From: Planctomycetota bacterium
GTDB lineage: Bacteria > Planctomycetota > UBA8742 > UBA2392
Assembly: GCA_019186845.1 (NCBI GenBank)
Contig: JABARW010000012.1
Location: 1 to 64,000, forward strand
Length of the DNA: 64,000 nt
Direction of reading: 5' to 3'
Shown: in pieces, positions 1-8,203 of the stretch
How positions within the stretch are numbered: position 1 is the stretch's first letter
How the letters are laid out: every line of letters starts with the position of its first letter
Translations under genes and position numbers: made by a program
The notes under the pieces: generated by a model
What the model was told of the DNA's origin: nothing
The model's database searches: none
Seen by the model: only the letters and a program-made list of their open reading frames with translations

Positions 1-130
1 CGCCTGACGCGAGAAGCAAAACCGCCGCCCAAGAAATGAGCGGCGCCAAGTAAACTCAAAGGACCAAGCCGGAAAACAATCTGAGAGCAATCAGCAAGAT
101 ACTTCCAGAACCTATTTCAACGGCCTGTTA

Positions 131-679
131 GTGGGCGGTGTTTTCATGATGGGGCATGGCTTTGCTGCAATGATTGGTGGTGGCATGGCGGCCGCCACGC
201 CTTCTGCGGGTGTGGGCCAAGCGTTGGGAGGTGCCGCAATGGTCGGTGGCTTTGTCGAATTTGGTGTTGGAACTGCTGCAATGGTAGACGGTGTAGACAC
301 TCTGCAAAAACTGCCAAAAGAGGAGGACTTCCAGAAATGGCAACTCCAATACGCGGCACAGGTAGAGATGGACCGCGTTCCGGAAGTGACCCAGACACTT
401 TTGGAGGACATTCACGAATTCAAACTGGAAATGTTAGCCCTCCCGTGCCCCGGGACGGAGTGCGAGGATTGGGGTTGTCCACCGGACGTAGGTGGAGATG
501 CAGGTAGAAAGGGTGCCCCTGGCGCGGGTGGTCCTTGGGGCGGAAAAACCGGTGCTTGGATAAGAGAACGCGGAATTGTTCCAGCCGGTGGGGCTGCTTC
601 CGGCCAATGGACGCGGGGCAATTCGCCGCGCGACCCAACCGCGAAGTCAAATCCAGACCCCTTGCCAAGAGGCCATTAG
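131..679 (+). CDS. C-terminal part of a probable Rhs/polymorphic-toxin-like protein (possibly broken)
   Basis: The frame is open from base 8 to the stop at 677-679, but the first in-frame start is GTG at 131 (then ATG at 146) and no good ribosome-binding site precedes either. The product begins with a glycine/alanine-rich hydrophobic stretch of about 65 residues, followed by an acidic-amphipathic segment and a Gly/Pro-rich polar tail with two cysteines (CPGTEC). This composition resembles the region after the Rhs core of polymorphic toxins, and a YwqK-like gene, a family that includes immunity proteins, follows 31 bp later. A TGA at 5-7 closes the frame upstream. Frame 1 ends at 37-39 and could be the last codons of an upstream gene, so this may be a displaced toxin tip or a frameshifted tail. 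No catalytic motif is recognisable. Base composition is less GC-rich than the core genes. The function call is weak. Confidence 0.4.
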   Translation: MGGVFMMGHGFAAMIGGGMAAATPSAGVGQALGGAAMVGGFVEFGVGTAAMVDGVDTLQKLPKEEDFQKWQLQYAAQVEMDRVPEVTQTLLEDIHEFKLEMLALPCPGTECEDWGCPPDVGGDAGRKGAPGAGGPWGGKTGAWIRERGIVPAGGAASGQWTRGNSPRDPTAKSNPDPLPRGH

Positions 680-710
680 CTTGTATCGAACAATTACCGG
701 AGCACGAATC

Positions 711-1340
711 ATGTCCAAAAACGTTCTGTGCGTGGTGGTGGCCCTAGTGTTCGCGTTGACGGCATTGAGTGCCGTGCTTTGTGGAAATGCCAATACGGCC
801 CTAGCAGATGGGAAAGCACAATTCAAATTAGATTATCATGAGTCTTTCTACGCATCCGGGAAGCGAAAGACTCGTACCTGTGTTCTCGTTAATGATGATG
901 GGTCGAAACTCCCGCACGGAAAGGAAGTGGAATGGCACGAGGACGGGAGCATCTTCGCTGTCCGCTGGTACTGGAAAGGCAGGTTTCATGGAATTCATCA
1001 ATCCTTTCACCAAAATGGTCAACTCGCGGCAAGCACGGAGTACATAGACGGTCATGCGCACGGTGAACATGCTTCTTGGCATTGGACCGGCAAGCGGCAT
1101 GGGCGGATTTGGTATGAATACGACGTGTTAAATGGCCCAGCCGAGTACTTTGATGACAATGGTGTGTTGACTAAAAAGGGATGTTTCTTGAACGGCGAGG
1201 CGGACGGCGAGTGGTCAGAATATCGACCTGATGGTTCAGTCATTCGTAAGGGTTGCTATAGAAAGGGTAAGAAAATTGGGACTTGGGTTGAGTACGACGT
1301 TAAGGGAGCCGAAGTTGGACGGGTTGAATACGAGAAATAG
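711..1340 (+). CDS. Secreted YwqK-family MORN-repeat protein (putative antitoxin/immunity-like)
   Basis: The chosen start is ATG 711, with GGAG about 8 bases upstream. It opens a clear signal peptide (MSKNVLCVVVALVFALTAL... to about residue 34). Starting at 576 would put 45 unrelated residues before it. The mature part carries MORN-variant repeats of the type G-x-x-x-x-Y/W-x-x-[ND]-G: NGQLAASTEY, DDNGVLTKKG, PDGSVIRKG and others, about seven units over residues 50-205. This repeat layout is that of the YwqK family, named after a Bacillus protein encoded beside the YwqJ toxin and often annotated as antitoxin. The adjacent possible Rhs tail fits a toxin-immunity pair, but export by a signal peptide would place the protein outside the cytoplasm, unlike a classical immunity protein. 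MORN-variant proteins also occur with no toxin link, so the pairing is an inference. Confidence 0.6.
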   Translation: MSKNVLCVVVALVFALTALSAVLCGNANTALADGKAQFKLDYHESFYASGKRKTRTCVLVNDDGSKLPHGKEVEWHEDGSIFAVRWYWKGRFHGIHQSFHQNGQLAASTEYIDGHAHGEHASWHWTGKRHGRIWYEYDVLNGPAEYFDDNGVLTKKGCFLNGEADGEWSEYRPDGSVIRKGCYRKGKKIGTWVEYDVKGAEVGRVEYEK

Positions 1341-1488
1341 GGACCATAGAGCTTCGGTCGCCGTTTCAGGTGCAAGAGGGAGTGTCAGGGACTGCTTCTA
1401 GACTGGCTCTGGAGGCTGGTTCAGCGGCGGTTGGAAGTTGGTGTGCGCTACGAGGACCAGCTCAACTCCTGCGTCGGCCGGGTCGAGC

Positions 1489-1538
1489 CAGTCCGGTGGA
1501 CTGGCGAGAGAGCGCAGCGCAGGCTCGCGAAGCGAGCC
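1489..1538 (+). repeat. Palindromic element, copy 1
   Basis: CAGTCC-GGT-GGACTG is a perfect hairpin at 1489-1503. It is followed by a purine-rich GCGAGAGAGCG segment and a second perfect hairpin GGCTCGC-GAA-GCGAGCC at 1522-1538. The first hairpin recurs exactly at 1934 and 2063, and the GAGAGAGCG linker recurs at 1776 and 2080. A diverged copy with the same GGT loop (CTCC-GGT-GGAG) sits at 1638-1648. Confidence 0.7.
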
Positions 1539-1758
1539 GAAAGCGAAGCGGCCAGACCAGCTATCTCGCCTTTGGCGAGGCGCTGCAAAGCCGCGTGCTC
1601 TATGATGTCGACCGCAGGGAGACTGGCCGCAGGGACCCTCCGGTGGAGCGTCCCAAGGACAAAGTTTCGCGCCTGTCAGCGGTCGAGTACGACGGCCTGG
1701 CCCTGACCACGATCACGCTGGCCAACAACGATCTCAGCACGGATCTACTCAACGTCGA

Positions 1759-1798
1759 GGGCTCCAGTGAAGCCCGAGAGAGCGAGCTTTGCGAGCGG
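1759..1798 (+). repeat. Palindromic element, copy 2 (variant hairpin)
   Basis: GGGCT at 1759-1763 pairs with AGCCC at 1771-1775 around a seven-base loop. It is followed by the shared tail GAGAGAGCGAGCTTTGCGAGCG at 1776-1797. The tail matches that of copy 4 except that single G residues are missing, while the hairpin arm differs. This is what a family of related inserts with variable stems would look like. Confidence 0.55.
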
Positions 1799-1930
1799 GA
1801 GTTCATGCCGCGCTTGCGTCGCTGTTGTTCCTGGCGCGGCCGGGCTACAATGGCAACCGTCACATGGAGGCTGTGGTGGTGGATTCGACAGCCAACAGCA
1901 TCGTGGTTGAAGACCTCACAGGCGACCTCG

Positions 1931-1976
1931 AGACAGTCCGGTGGACTGGCGAGAAAGCGGAGCTCTGCGGAGCGGC
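1931..1976 (+). repeat. Palindromic element, copy 3 (in frame)
   Basis: CAGTCC-GGT-GGACTG at 1934-1948 is followed by GCGAGAAAGCGGAGCTCTGCGGAGCGG. In the frame that carries the surrounding coding-like peptide it reads ETVRWTGEKAELCGA, so the element does not interrupt translation. It is nearly identical to copy 4, 129 bases downstream. Confidence 0.7.
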
Positions 1977-2057
1977 CGGCGCGTCAGCGCCGACAAACGG
2001 CGCGCCGCTGCTCATCACGGGCGCAACGGCCACAACCTTGACCGTGGCCGGCGATGT

Positions 2058-2103
2058 CGAGACAGTCCGGTGGACTGTCGAGAGAGCGGAGCTTTGCGGA
2101 GCG
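2058..2103 (+). repeat. Palindromic element, copy 4 (in frame)
   Basis: GACAGTCC at 2061-2068 and GGACTGTC at 2072-2079 form an eight-base-pair stem with a GGT loop. It is followed by GAGAGAGCGGAGCTTTGCGGAGCG. In frame with copy 3 it reads ETVRWTVERAELCGA. The stem is two pairs longer than in copy 3, and the extra pair change (GGC to GTC) preserves pairing, which hints that the hairpin itself is maintained. Confidence 0.7.
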
Positions 2104-2520
2104 GGCAGTTCTGGCGTCGCTTCCGGCGGCACTGTTTCATATCCAGGGTGAAAAACTACTCCCGGTGCCGTTTGAAAAGGACTACGCCTTCAGGGACTTT
2201 TGCTCCCTTGGAAGCACCACTCTTGTTTGCACCTACAACACAAAGTCTCGCCGCGGCTTCCGCGATGGAAAGTTATCCCTGCTTAAGGGTGAGGCGATGT
2301 GTCCGGTTTGGAATCAGGGATCGCTTTGATCGACAAGGACGGAAAAGCCTCGCCGGCGCTCAATAACAAGGGAGAACCAGGACAGATTCAGGGCACGGTC
2401 GGCTGCCAGGCAGGCGCGCAGGGTTTCGTCGTTTTCGGAGATCCGGCCCAAGTCGCCTGGTATTGCCCGGCCAAATGAAGCCGAACGGCCGTCAGCCTGT
2501 CCAAAGCGTCCGTTCCGTTT

Positions 2521-3597
2521 CTACCCCTCCAGCTGGTTCCAGAACTCGGCGGGCATGTCCTGCGCCAGGTGCAAAGCGCCATTGGCACCGGCAAAGGCAG
2601 GCTCTTCCACGCGCCGCACCTTGCCGCCGCCCAGTTCAGCCAGTTTGCGCTCGATGGCCTTGTCCAGGCCGATGATCTGAGAGCCGCCGCCGGCCAGCAG
2701 TACATTGTCGCGCATGCCTGCCTGGAACTCGGGGTCGTAGCCCGCAATCAGCGTGTGCAGGCCGTTCACGATCTCCGGCACGATGCTCTCCGTGGCCTTC
2801 TGCAACGCCTCTGTCACGTCAAATTGCGTGGGAACGCCCCGCACCGGCAGAGTCACAACCACGCGCTCTGCGGCACGCTGCGCAAGGAAGCTGTGCTTCT
2901 CCTTGATCTGCTTGACCATGTTGATTGTGAAGTCCGCGCCGGGGCAGGCCTCGCGCAGCAACTCAAACAGCCGGCGGTCCACAGCATCGCCCGCCGCCGA
3001 CAGCGTAACCTGGTCGTCTGCGCTCGGCAGGGCGCCGTGCATGCGGCAGAGGTCCGTCGTGCCTGCGCCAATATCAATCACCAGCGTGTCCGTCAGGAAG
3101 TTCAGGCCGTAGGCCACGGCAAAGGGCTCGGAGCAGATCATCACGCAGTCCAGCACGCCGCGCGCGGCTTCGAGCAGGCTCTTCTGACTGTGCAGGCTGG
3201 CCTGGGCCGGCGCGCCAATGACGCCATAGATGAGGTCGTCGGGGCGCGGCTTGGCCAGGCTTACCACGTGCTCGAGAAGATCGTGAATGGCCTGCTGAGT
3301 GCGGGCGGAGTCACGATTGATGGATTTGTCGAGGTCGCGGTAGAGCACTTCGCCCTTCTCCATGGGGCGATAGAAATCGCAGGAGTGCTTGTGTTTGAGG
3401 GCTTCATCGCCAAAGAGCCTGTCACGGCCCAGGGCCTTCTTCGAGATCACGTCGCGCGGGTAGGCCACAAAGCTGCCGATGCTGGTGCGCACGCCGTTGG
3501 AGGCTGCAATGGCGCTGTGGCTGGTGCCGAGGTCAATGCCGACGAAAAGAACACCGCTCTGGGGTTTGCTGGCGGGCGCTGAAGCGTTGGGCTGCAT
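2521..3597 (-). CDS. Actin-like ATPase resembling magnetosome MamK
   Basis: This 358-residue protein belongs to the MreB/MamK/ParM actin superfamily, which forms ATP-dependent filaments. The motifs are all present: phosphate-1 GIDLGTSHSA (residues 20-29), phosphate-2 DIGAGTTD (175-182) and the adenosine motif LAGGGSQIIG (301-310). Beyond the shared fold, many segments match MamK as I recall it: AYPRDVI and GDEAL near the start, GVIGAPAQAS, SEPFAVAYGL, the stretch after phosphate-2 (LPSADDQVTLSAAG) and the ending PAEFWNQLEG. MreB lacks several of these. ATG 3597 is preferred over 3624 because GGAG lies 8 bases upstream. It stands alone, divergent from greA; no other magnetosome gene is visible in this window. 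The likely role is a cytoskeletal filament positioning an unknown cargo. The superfamily call is firm; MamK-like rather than another actin is likely. Confidence 0.8.
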   Translation of the reverse strand: MQPNASAPASKPQSGVLFVGIDLGTSHSAIAASNGVRTSIGSFVAYPRDVISKKALGRDRLFGDEALKHKHSCDFYRPMEKGEVLYRDLDKSINRDSARTQQAIHDLLEHVVSLAKPRPDDLIYGVIGAPAQASLHSQKSLLEAARGVLDCVMICSEPFAVAYGLNFLTDTLVIDIGAGTTDLCRMHGALPSADDQVTLSAAGDAVDRRLFELLREACPGADFTINMVKQIKEKHSFLAQRAAERVVVTLPVRGVPTQFDVTEALQKATESIVPEIVNGLHTLIAGYDPEFQAGMRDNVLLAGGGSQIIGLDKAIERKLAELGGGKVRRVEEPAFAGANGALHLAQDMPAEFWNQLEG

Positions 3598-3705
3598 GGA
3601 GGCTCCGGAATAGAGAAGTGGCAAGCGCGGCTCGCCTGTGGCGAATCGTCATGGGCACGCCAGCGACTTGAGGCAATTCCGGTGACTGGGGAGTATTTCG
3701 CGGCC

Positions 3706-3733
3706 TTGACGCGGGCTTGGCGTCATCTATAAG
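3706..3733 (+). promoter_or_regulatory. Sigma-70-type promoter for greA
   Basis: TTGACG at 3706-3711 and TATAAG at 3728-3733 are separated by 16 bases. The greA start codon lies about 77 bases downstream, in the divergent gap between the actin-like gene and greA. This is the clearest housekeeping-type promoter in the window. Confidence 0.65.
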
Positions 3734-3809
3734 GGTAAGCGCCGTCGGCAATCCGCCGACGGACGTTTTGTTTACGGACCCTGAATCCGCGTTTTTCGAG
3801 AGCCCAGCC

Positions 3810-6020
3810 ATGAGCAACGCCCTGTCCGCCGATGTCCAGCGCATGAACGAACTCATCAGCCGTTCCCAGTTCGGCGAGGTGGAAACCGCCTTTGCCAGCG
3901 CCGCCCAGAAGGCGCCGACAGAAGTGGACAGCCTTTTCCCCATCGTCGAGAAGCTCGACAAGGCCGGCCAGGGCGAGAAGGCAGGCAACCTGCTTGAACC
4001 CCTGGTTCCCGTGCTGCTCGAGAAAGAGCCGCACAAGGCCGTGCGCGTGGTGGAGGCCATTGCCAAAGTCAGCCCCAAGAACCCGCGCCTGAAGGACCTC
4101 GCGGTCAAGACCTACCAGGCCGAATACGCCTCGATTCCCGGCTTTGACAAAATAGTGGCGCGCGCCACCGACGAGTCCAAGGGCTCGGATTTTGCCTTCG
4201 TCGATTCGCTGATGCGCCAGCTTGCCTTCATTCCCGGCGACTACCTGTTCCACGAGCAGGGCTGGGGCCTGGGCAAGGTCACGGCCATGGACGCCGCCGC
4301 CGGCACCCTGACCATCGACTTCGTGGACAAGAAGGGCCATACGGTCAAGCTCGGCGCGGCCGCGCGCTTCTTTGCCAAGCTTTCAACTGACAACATCCTG
4401 GTCCAGAAGGCCGCTGACGGCGACGGCCTGAAGGCCCGCGCGGGAACCGATCCTGCCGGCGTCATCCTTACGGTGCTCAAGAGCCTGAACAACTCCAGCA
4501 ACCTCAAGCGCATCAAGGCCGAACTCTGCCCCTCCGTGATTTCGGCCAAGGAATGGTCGAAGTGGTGGCAGGGGGCGCGCAAGGCGCTGGCCAAGCACCC
4601 CTACGTCAAAGTGGGCGCCGGCAACAATCCCACCATCGAGCGCCTCCAGACCGCCGTGCCCCAGGAAACGGAAGCCCGCGAGATGTTTGAGAACGCGAGG
4701 CGCCTGTTCGACAAGCTCAACGTCATGCGACGCTACCTCAAGGAGAGCGACAGCTCAGCGGAACGCAAGGCACTGCTCAAGGGCTTTGCGGAAAGCCTGC
4801 TGCCCCTAGCCAACAAGGACCACGAAAAGCTGCTGGTCTGCTTCATGATCGCCGACCTGGCCCAAGCCGAAGAAGACCTCGGGGTCAGCGCCCCGGCCAG
4901 CGCCGAAGACCTTGTGCGCGACGCCGAAAAGCTGCTCGAAATGACCGTCAAGTTGAGCGACGCCGAGTACCAGGAGCGCGCCCTGGAAATGCACCGCGCT
5001 CTCAACAAGGATGGCTGGAACGAAGTCTTTGGCCGCGCCTTCCTCCAGGACATGGCCGACGTGTGGGACCGTATCAGCGAGCGCCTGCTCAAAGGTGACA
5101 ACCAGGGCCCGCTGCTCAAGGCCGTCAAGACCGTGCTGGACGACCCCGAGGCCTACCCGCTGCAGTACCTCTGGATCGCGCGCCGCGCCGTTCTGGGCCA
5201 GAAGCTGCCCCAGGGCCTGGAGCTGCCTACTTCAGATCGCCTGTTTGAACGCCTGACCTGGCTGGCCAACAAGGTCCTGACGCGCATTGAGCGCGGCGAG
5301 TCCAAGCTCAAGGACACCCTGGCCTCCCTGCGCAGCGCCATGACCGACCGCCAGGGCCGCCTGCTCCAGGCCGCCATTGCCGGCCGCGATGAAGATTCCG
5401 CCAGCCATCTGCTGCACGCCATCAAGCGTTCGCGCTGGCTGAGCGAAACGCACCTGAGCACGCTGCGCGACGTGATTACCCGCGCCTTCCCGGCCCTTTT
5501 GCAGCGCGAGGAAAAGCTCGTGCCCCTGGGTCAGATCGAGGAAGCCGAGGGCATCCTCGCCACCGCCAACGGCCGCCGCAAGCGCGAGGACGAATTGCGT
5601 CGCGTCCAGGAAGAAGACCTCCCCGCTGTCGCCAAGCAGATCGGCGAGGCCTTGGCCATGGGCGATATCTCGGAAAACGCAGAACTCGACGCGGCGCGCG
5701 AGAAGGAGTCCCGCCTCAAGGAACGCGCCAAGGAGATCATGGAAGAACTCAAGCGCGTCAAGGTGGTCTCGGCCGACGAAGTCGATGCCGCCAAGGCGGG
5801 CTTCGGCACGCGGGTGACGCTCAAGAATCCCCAGGGCAAGCAGGTCGTTTACACGATCCTGGGCCCCTACGAAGCCGACCACGCCAACAACATCATCAGC
5901 AACGAGAGCCCCATTGCCCAGGGCATCCTGGGCAAGGCTGCGGGCGAGGACGCCGTGGTTACGACGCCGGAAGGCAGCGTGAACTACAAAGTCGTTGCCA
6001 TTGAAAAGGCCCTGGCCTGA
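3810..6020 (+). CDS. greA: Long-form transcription elongation factor GreA
   Basis: The last 155 or so residues of this 736-residue protein are a complete GreA. The coiled-coil tip reads GDISENAEL, keeping the Asp and Glu that coordinate the catalytic magnesium in the RNA polymerase secondary channel. It is followed by the FKBP-like C-terminal domain (VVYTILGPYEADHANNIIS, SPIAQGILGKAAGEDAV). GreA stimulates cleavage of backtracked transcripts. The roughly 580 residues in front are mostly helical, with no motif I recognise. Normal GreA is about 158 residues; Chlamydia GreA is around 715 and has a comparable extension. Start: ATG 3810 is preferred over 3717, because 3717 lies between the -35 and -10 boxes of the promoter at 3706-3733 and would not be transcribed. 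A bidirectional hairpin follows the stop. Confidence 0.85.
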   Translation: MSNALSADVQRMNELISRSQFGEVETAFASAAQKAPTEVDSLFPIVEKLDKAGQGEKAGNLLEPLVPVLLEKEPHKAVRVVEAIAKVSPKNPRLKDLAVKTYQAEYASIPGFDKIVARATDESKGSDFAFVDSLMRQLAFIPGDYLFHEQGWGLGKVTAMDAAAGTLTIDFVDKKGHTVKLGAAARFFAKLSTDNILVQKAADGDGLKARAGTDPAGVILTVLKSLNNSSNLKRIKAELCPSVISAKEWSKWWQGARKALAKHPYVKVGAGNNPTIERLQTAVPQETEAREMFENARRLFDKLNVMRRYLKESDSSAERKALLKGFAESLLPLANKDHEKLLVCFMIADLAQAEEDLGVSAPASAEDLVRDAEKLLEMTVKLSDAEYQERALEMHRALNKDGWNEVFGRAFLQDMADVWDRISERLLKGDNQGPLLKAVKTVLDDPEAYPLQYLWIARRAVLGQKLPQGLELPTSDRLFERLTWLANKVLTRIERGESKLKDTLASLRSAMTDRQGRLLQAAIAGRDEDSASHLLHAIKRSRWLSETHLSTLRDVITRAFPALLQREEKLVPLGQIEEAEGILATANGRRKREDELRRVQEEDLPAVAKQIGEALAMGDISENAELDAAREKESRLKERAKEIMEELKRVKVVSADEVDAAKAGFGTRVTLKNPQGKQVVYTILGPYEADHANNIISNESPIAQGILGKAAGEDAVVTTPEGSVNYKVVAIEKALA

Positions 6021-6036
6021 CACGAGCGCACACCAG

Positions 6037-6067
6037 CAAAGAGGCGGCCTCCAAGGCCGCCTCTTTG
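6037..6067. terminator. Bidirectional terminator between greA and argS
   Basis: CAAAGAGGCGGCC (6037-6049) and GGCCGCCTCTTTG (6055-6067) form a perfect 13-bp stem around a five-base loop, in the 71-bp gap between two convergent genes. The A and T runs at the stem base provide a short U-tract on either strand. Confidence 0.8.
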
Positions 6068-6091
6068 CGTGGCAGGCCATGCAGGCGCCCG

Positions 6092-8071
6092 CTACATCCG
6101 CTCGACCAGGGTCATACCCAGCAGCAGCAATCCGCGCCCGAGCACCTTGCGCACTGCATTGACCAGGCGCACGCGGGCCTTGGAAAGCTCGGCGTCCTCC
6201 CCCACTATGCGGGTATCCTTGGTATTGGTCCACCAGCTTGAAGTCTGCGCGGCGATTTCAATGAGGGCCTTGGCCACGATGGACGGCTCGTATTCAGCGC
6301 TGGCGCGGCGCAAGGCCTCCGGGAAATTGGCGAGCTGGAGCGCCAGCTCCCACTCGTCATCGCGCTTGAGCTGGGCGCAATCGCCCAGCTTCCACGCATG
6401 GGCGCCCCAGGCCTTCTGGCGCGCGGCTTCATGAAACTTCTCCGTCACAGAGCCCATGCGCACAAACTGCATGAGCATGTAGGGGCCGGTTTCACCGGTA
6501 AAGTTGAGAATCTCGTCCCAGTCGAACTTGATGTCGTTGCGGCGCCCGTTCTTCAGGTCGTTGAACACGACAGCGCCGATGCCCACGGCGTGCGCGACGC
6601 GCTCCGCCTGCTGCGCGTCACGGGCCAGCTCTTCGTTTTTCTCGCGAATGATGCCGCGCACGGCCTCGACCGCTTCGTCGAGAAGATCCTCGAGCATGAC
6701 GACGCGGCCGGCGCGCGTGCTGGCCTTGGCCCACTTGCCGTCCGGCTGCTTGAAGAGCAGCAGGCCGAAGTCAACGTGCGAACACTGGCGGGCCCAGGCG
6801 TGGCCGAGCAATTCCAGGCCCTTGAACAACTGCTGGAAGTGAAGCCGCTGCTCACCGCCTACGACATACACCAGCGTTTCGCTCTGGAAGTGACGGTGGC
6901 GATAGAGAGCTGCCGCCATGTCCCGTGTGTGATAGGCCGTGGCTCCGTCGTTCTTCACCAGGATCACCGGCGGTTTGTCCTTGCCGTGAGTGTAGATGAC
7001 GATGGCACCCTCTGACTCTTCGGCCACCTTCAGTTCCAGGGCATCGGCGATAATGCGGCGGCAAAGGTCTTCGGCCGTCACGTAATAGCTCTCACCGATG
7101 TAGAGAGCGTGCTCGCCAAAGAACCGCTCGGGCTCTTCCGTCAGCACCCGCTTGCGGTGCAGGTCCACGACGGGCCAGAGGTGAAAGCTGATGCCCAGAT
7201 GGGCGTAGACACGCTCAAACTCCGCGAGACTGATGTTGCGCGCGTGCTCCCAGATAAGGAAGTTGGCTTTGCCCTCCTGCCCCGCTTCGTGGGCACGGTC
7301 GCTCATCAGTGCCTCGATGTGGCGCTCCAGCAGCGCAAATTCACGCTTGCCTGCGTCCTCCAGGTCCTCGTGCTGCCTGATTTCCTGATTGAAGCGCTGG
7401 TAGGTCTCTATCAGCACCTGTACGGTCATGTCGCCCAGGGGCCGCTCATCGCCTGCCAGCGCACGAACAGCCACCTCGGGGAAGTACTTCTTCAGGCCGG
7501 CAATCAGCTTGCCAAAGCCCGTGCCCCAGTCGCCAAGGTGGTTGATGCCAACGACGCGCCAGCCCTGGCTCTCACGGATCTTCTTGACGGCATAACCGAT
7601 CATCGTGCTGCGCAAGTGGTGCACGGCCAGGGGCTTGGCGATGTTGGGGCTTGAGAAATCAAGCACCAGCGTTTTGCCCTTGCCCTCCTCACCTGCGCCA
7701 AAACTCCATTGCGGCGCGGCTTCAATGCTTTCGCCCGGGCAACTGACTTCAATGGCACCCAGCACCATGCTCATGCAAGCGGCGCGATTGAGCCTGAAGT
7801 TGACATAGGGCCCCGCTGCCGTCGCGCTTTCAATGAGGCGCGGGGCGCTGCTTGCTGGCGGCTGATCGCCGGACGCCAGCTTCGCCGCCACCTCGTTGGG
7901 CTTGAGGCCCGCTGCCTTGGCGAACACAAAGCACCCCAGGGCCACGTCACCCATGTCCCGTTTGGGCGGACGCACAAGCTGGGCCTGAATGTCGGCCACC
8001 GTCAGGCCGGCGTTCTGGAATGAAGGCCAGCGGGCCAACTCCTGCGCGATGGGTGCTCGAAGAATGTCCAT
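6092..8071 (-). CDS. argS: Arginyl-tRNA synthetase
   Basis: Class I aminoacyl-tRNA synthetase charging tRNA-Arg in the cytoplasm. From ATG 8071 the product is 659 residues. It has an N-terminal additional domain, the HIGH-type signature in SSPNIAKPLAVHHLRST, and a C-terminal DALR anticodon-binding domain (TGPYMLMQFVRM, then the helical tail to LVERM). No canonical KMSKS is visible, as is common in ArgRS; the corresponding segment is DGKWAKASTR. The frame continues upstream to 8218, but those 49 residues do not resemble ArgRS, and MDILRAPIAQ is a typical beginning. The protein is somewhat longer than the usual 560-590 residues. It is convergent with greA and divergent from the phage-like block. 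Confidence 0.92.
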   Translation of the reverse strand: MDILRAPIAQELARWPSFQNAGLTVADIQAQLVRPPKRDMGDVALGCFVFAKAAGLKPNEVAAKLASGDQPPASSAPRLIESATAAGPYVNFRLNRAACMSMVLGAIEVSCPGESIEAAPQWSFGAGEEGKGKTLVLDFSSPNIAKPLAVHHLRSTMIGYAVKKIRESQGWRVVGINHLGDWGTGFGKLIAGLKKYFPEVAVRALAGDERPLGDMTVQVLIETYQRFNQEIRQHEDLEDAGKREFALLERHIEALMSDRAHEAGQEGKANFLIWEHARNISLAEFERVYAHLGISFHLWPVVDLHRKRVLTEEPERFFGEHALYIGESYYVTAEDLCRRIIADALELKVAEESEGAIVIYTHGKDKPPVILVKNDGATAYHTRDMAAALYRHRHFQSETLVYVVGGEQRLHFQQLFKGLELLGHAWARQCSHVDFGLLLFKQPDGKWAKASTRAGRVVMLEDLLDEAVEAVRGIIREKNEELARDAQQAERVAHAVGIGAVVFNDLKNGRRNDIKFDWDEILNFTGETGPYMLMQFVRMGSVTEKFHEAARQKAWGAHAWKLGDCAQLKRDDEWELALQLANFPEALRRASAEYEPSIVAKALIEIAAQTSSWWTNTKDTRIVGEDAELSKARVRLVNAVRKVLGRGLLLLGMTLVERM

Positions 8072-8203
8072 GGTCCGCTCCCGGCCGAAAATCCTGATTC
8101 GTCCAACTCCGTCTGGCGCCGCGCTTTGCGCCAAGCCCGCCCCTCGGCCGCCAAAAAGTCGCGCGGCAACTGTGTCCAATTTTTCCAGGGGTTGGAGGCC
8201 ACC

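Larger units (their letters stand above)
1370..2329 (+). pseudogene. Broken coding region with beta-rich repeat-like fragments and inserted palindromes
   Basis: No single frame covers this stretch. Coding-like peptide appears in one frame around 1,680-1,760 (SAVEYDGLALTTITLANNDL) and in another around 1,860-2,150 (MEAVVVDSTANSIVVEDL..., then LLITGATATTLTVAGD), which suggests at least one frameshift. The fragments have the alternating hydrophobic/Thr pattern of a surface or structural beta protein; the family is not recognised. Between and inside them lie several copies of a GC-rich palindromic element, listed separately. At least two copies keep the reading frame, giving repeated ETVRWTGEKAELCGA-type peptides. 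The piece from 2,150 to 2,329 has some coding character (EKDYAFRDFC..., CPVWNQGSL) but no start. The region from 2,330 to 2,520 shows nothing I can assign. Confidence 0.4.

Noticed and set aside
2569..3582. A 337-codon open frame on the plus strand
   Set aside because: It is antisense to the actin-like gene, which has all the ATPase motifs.
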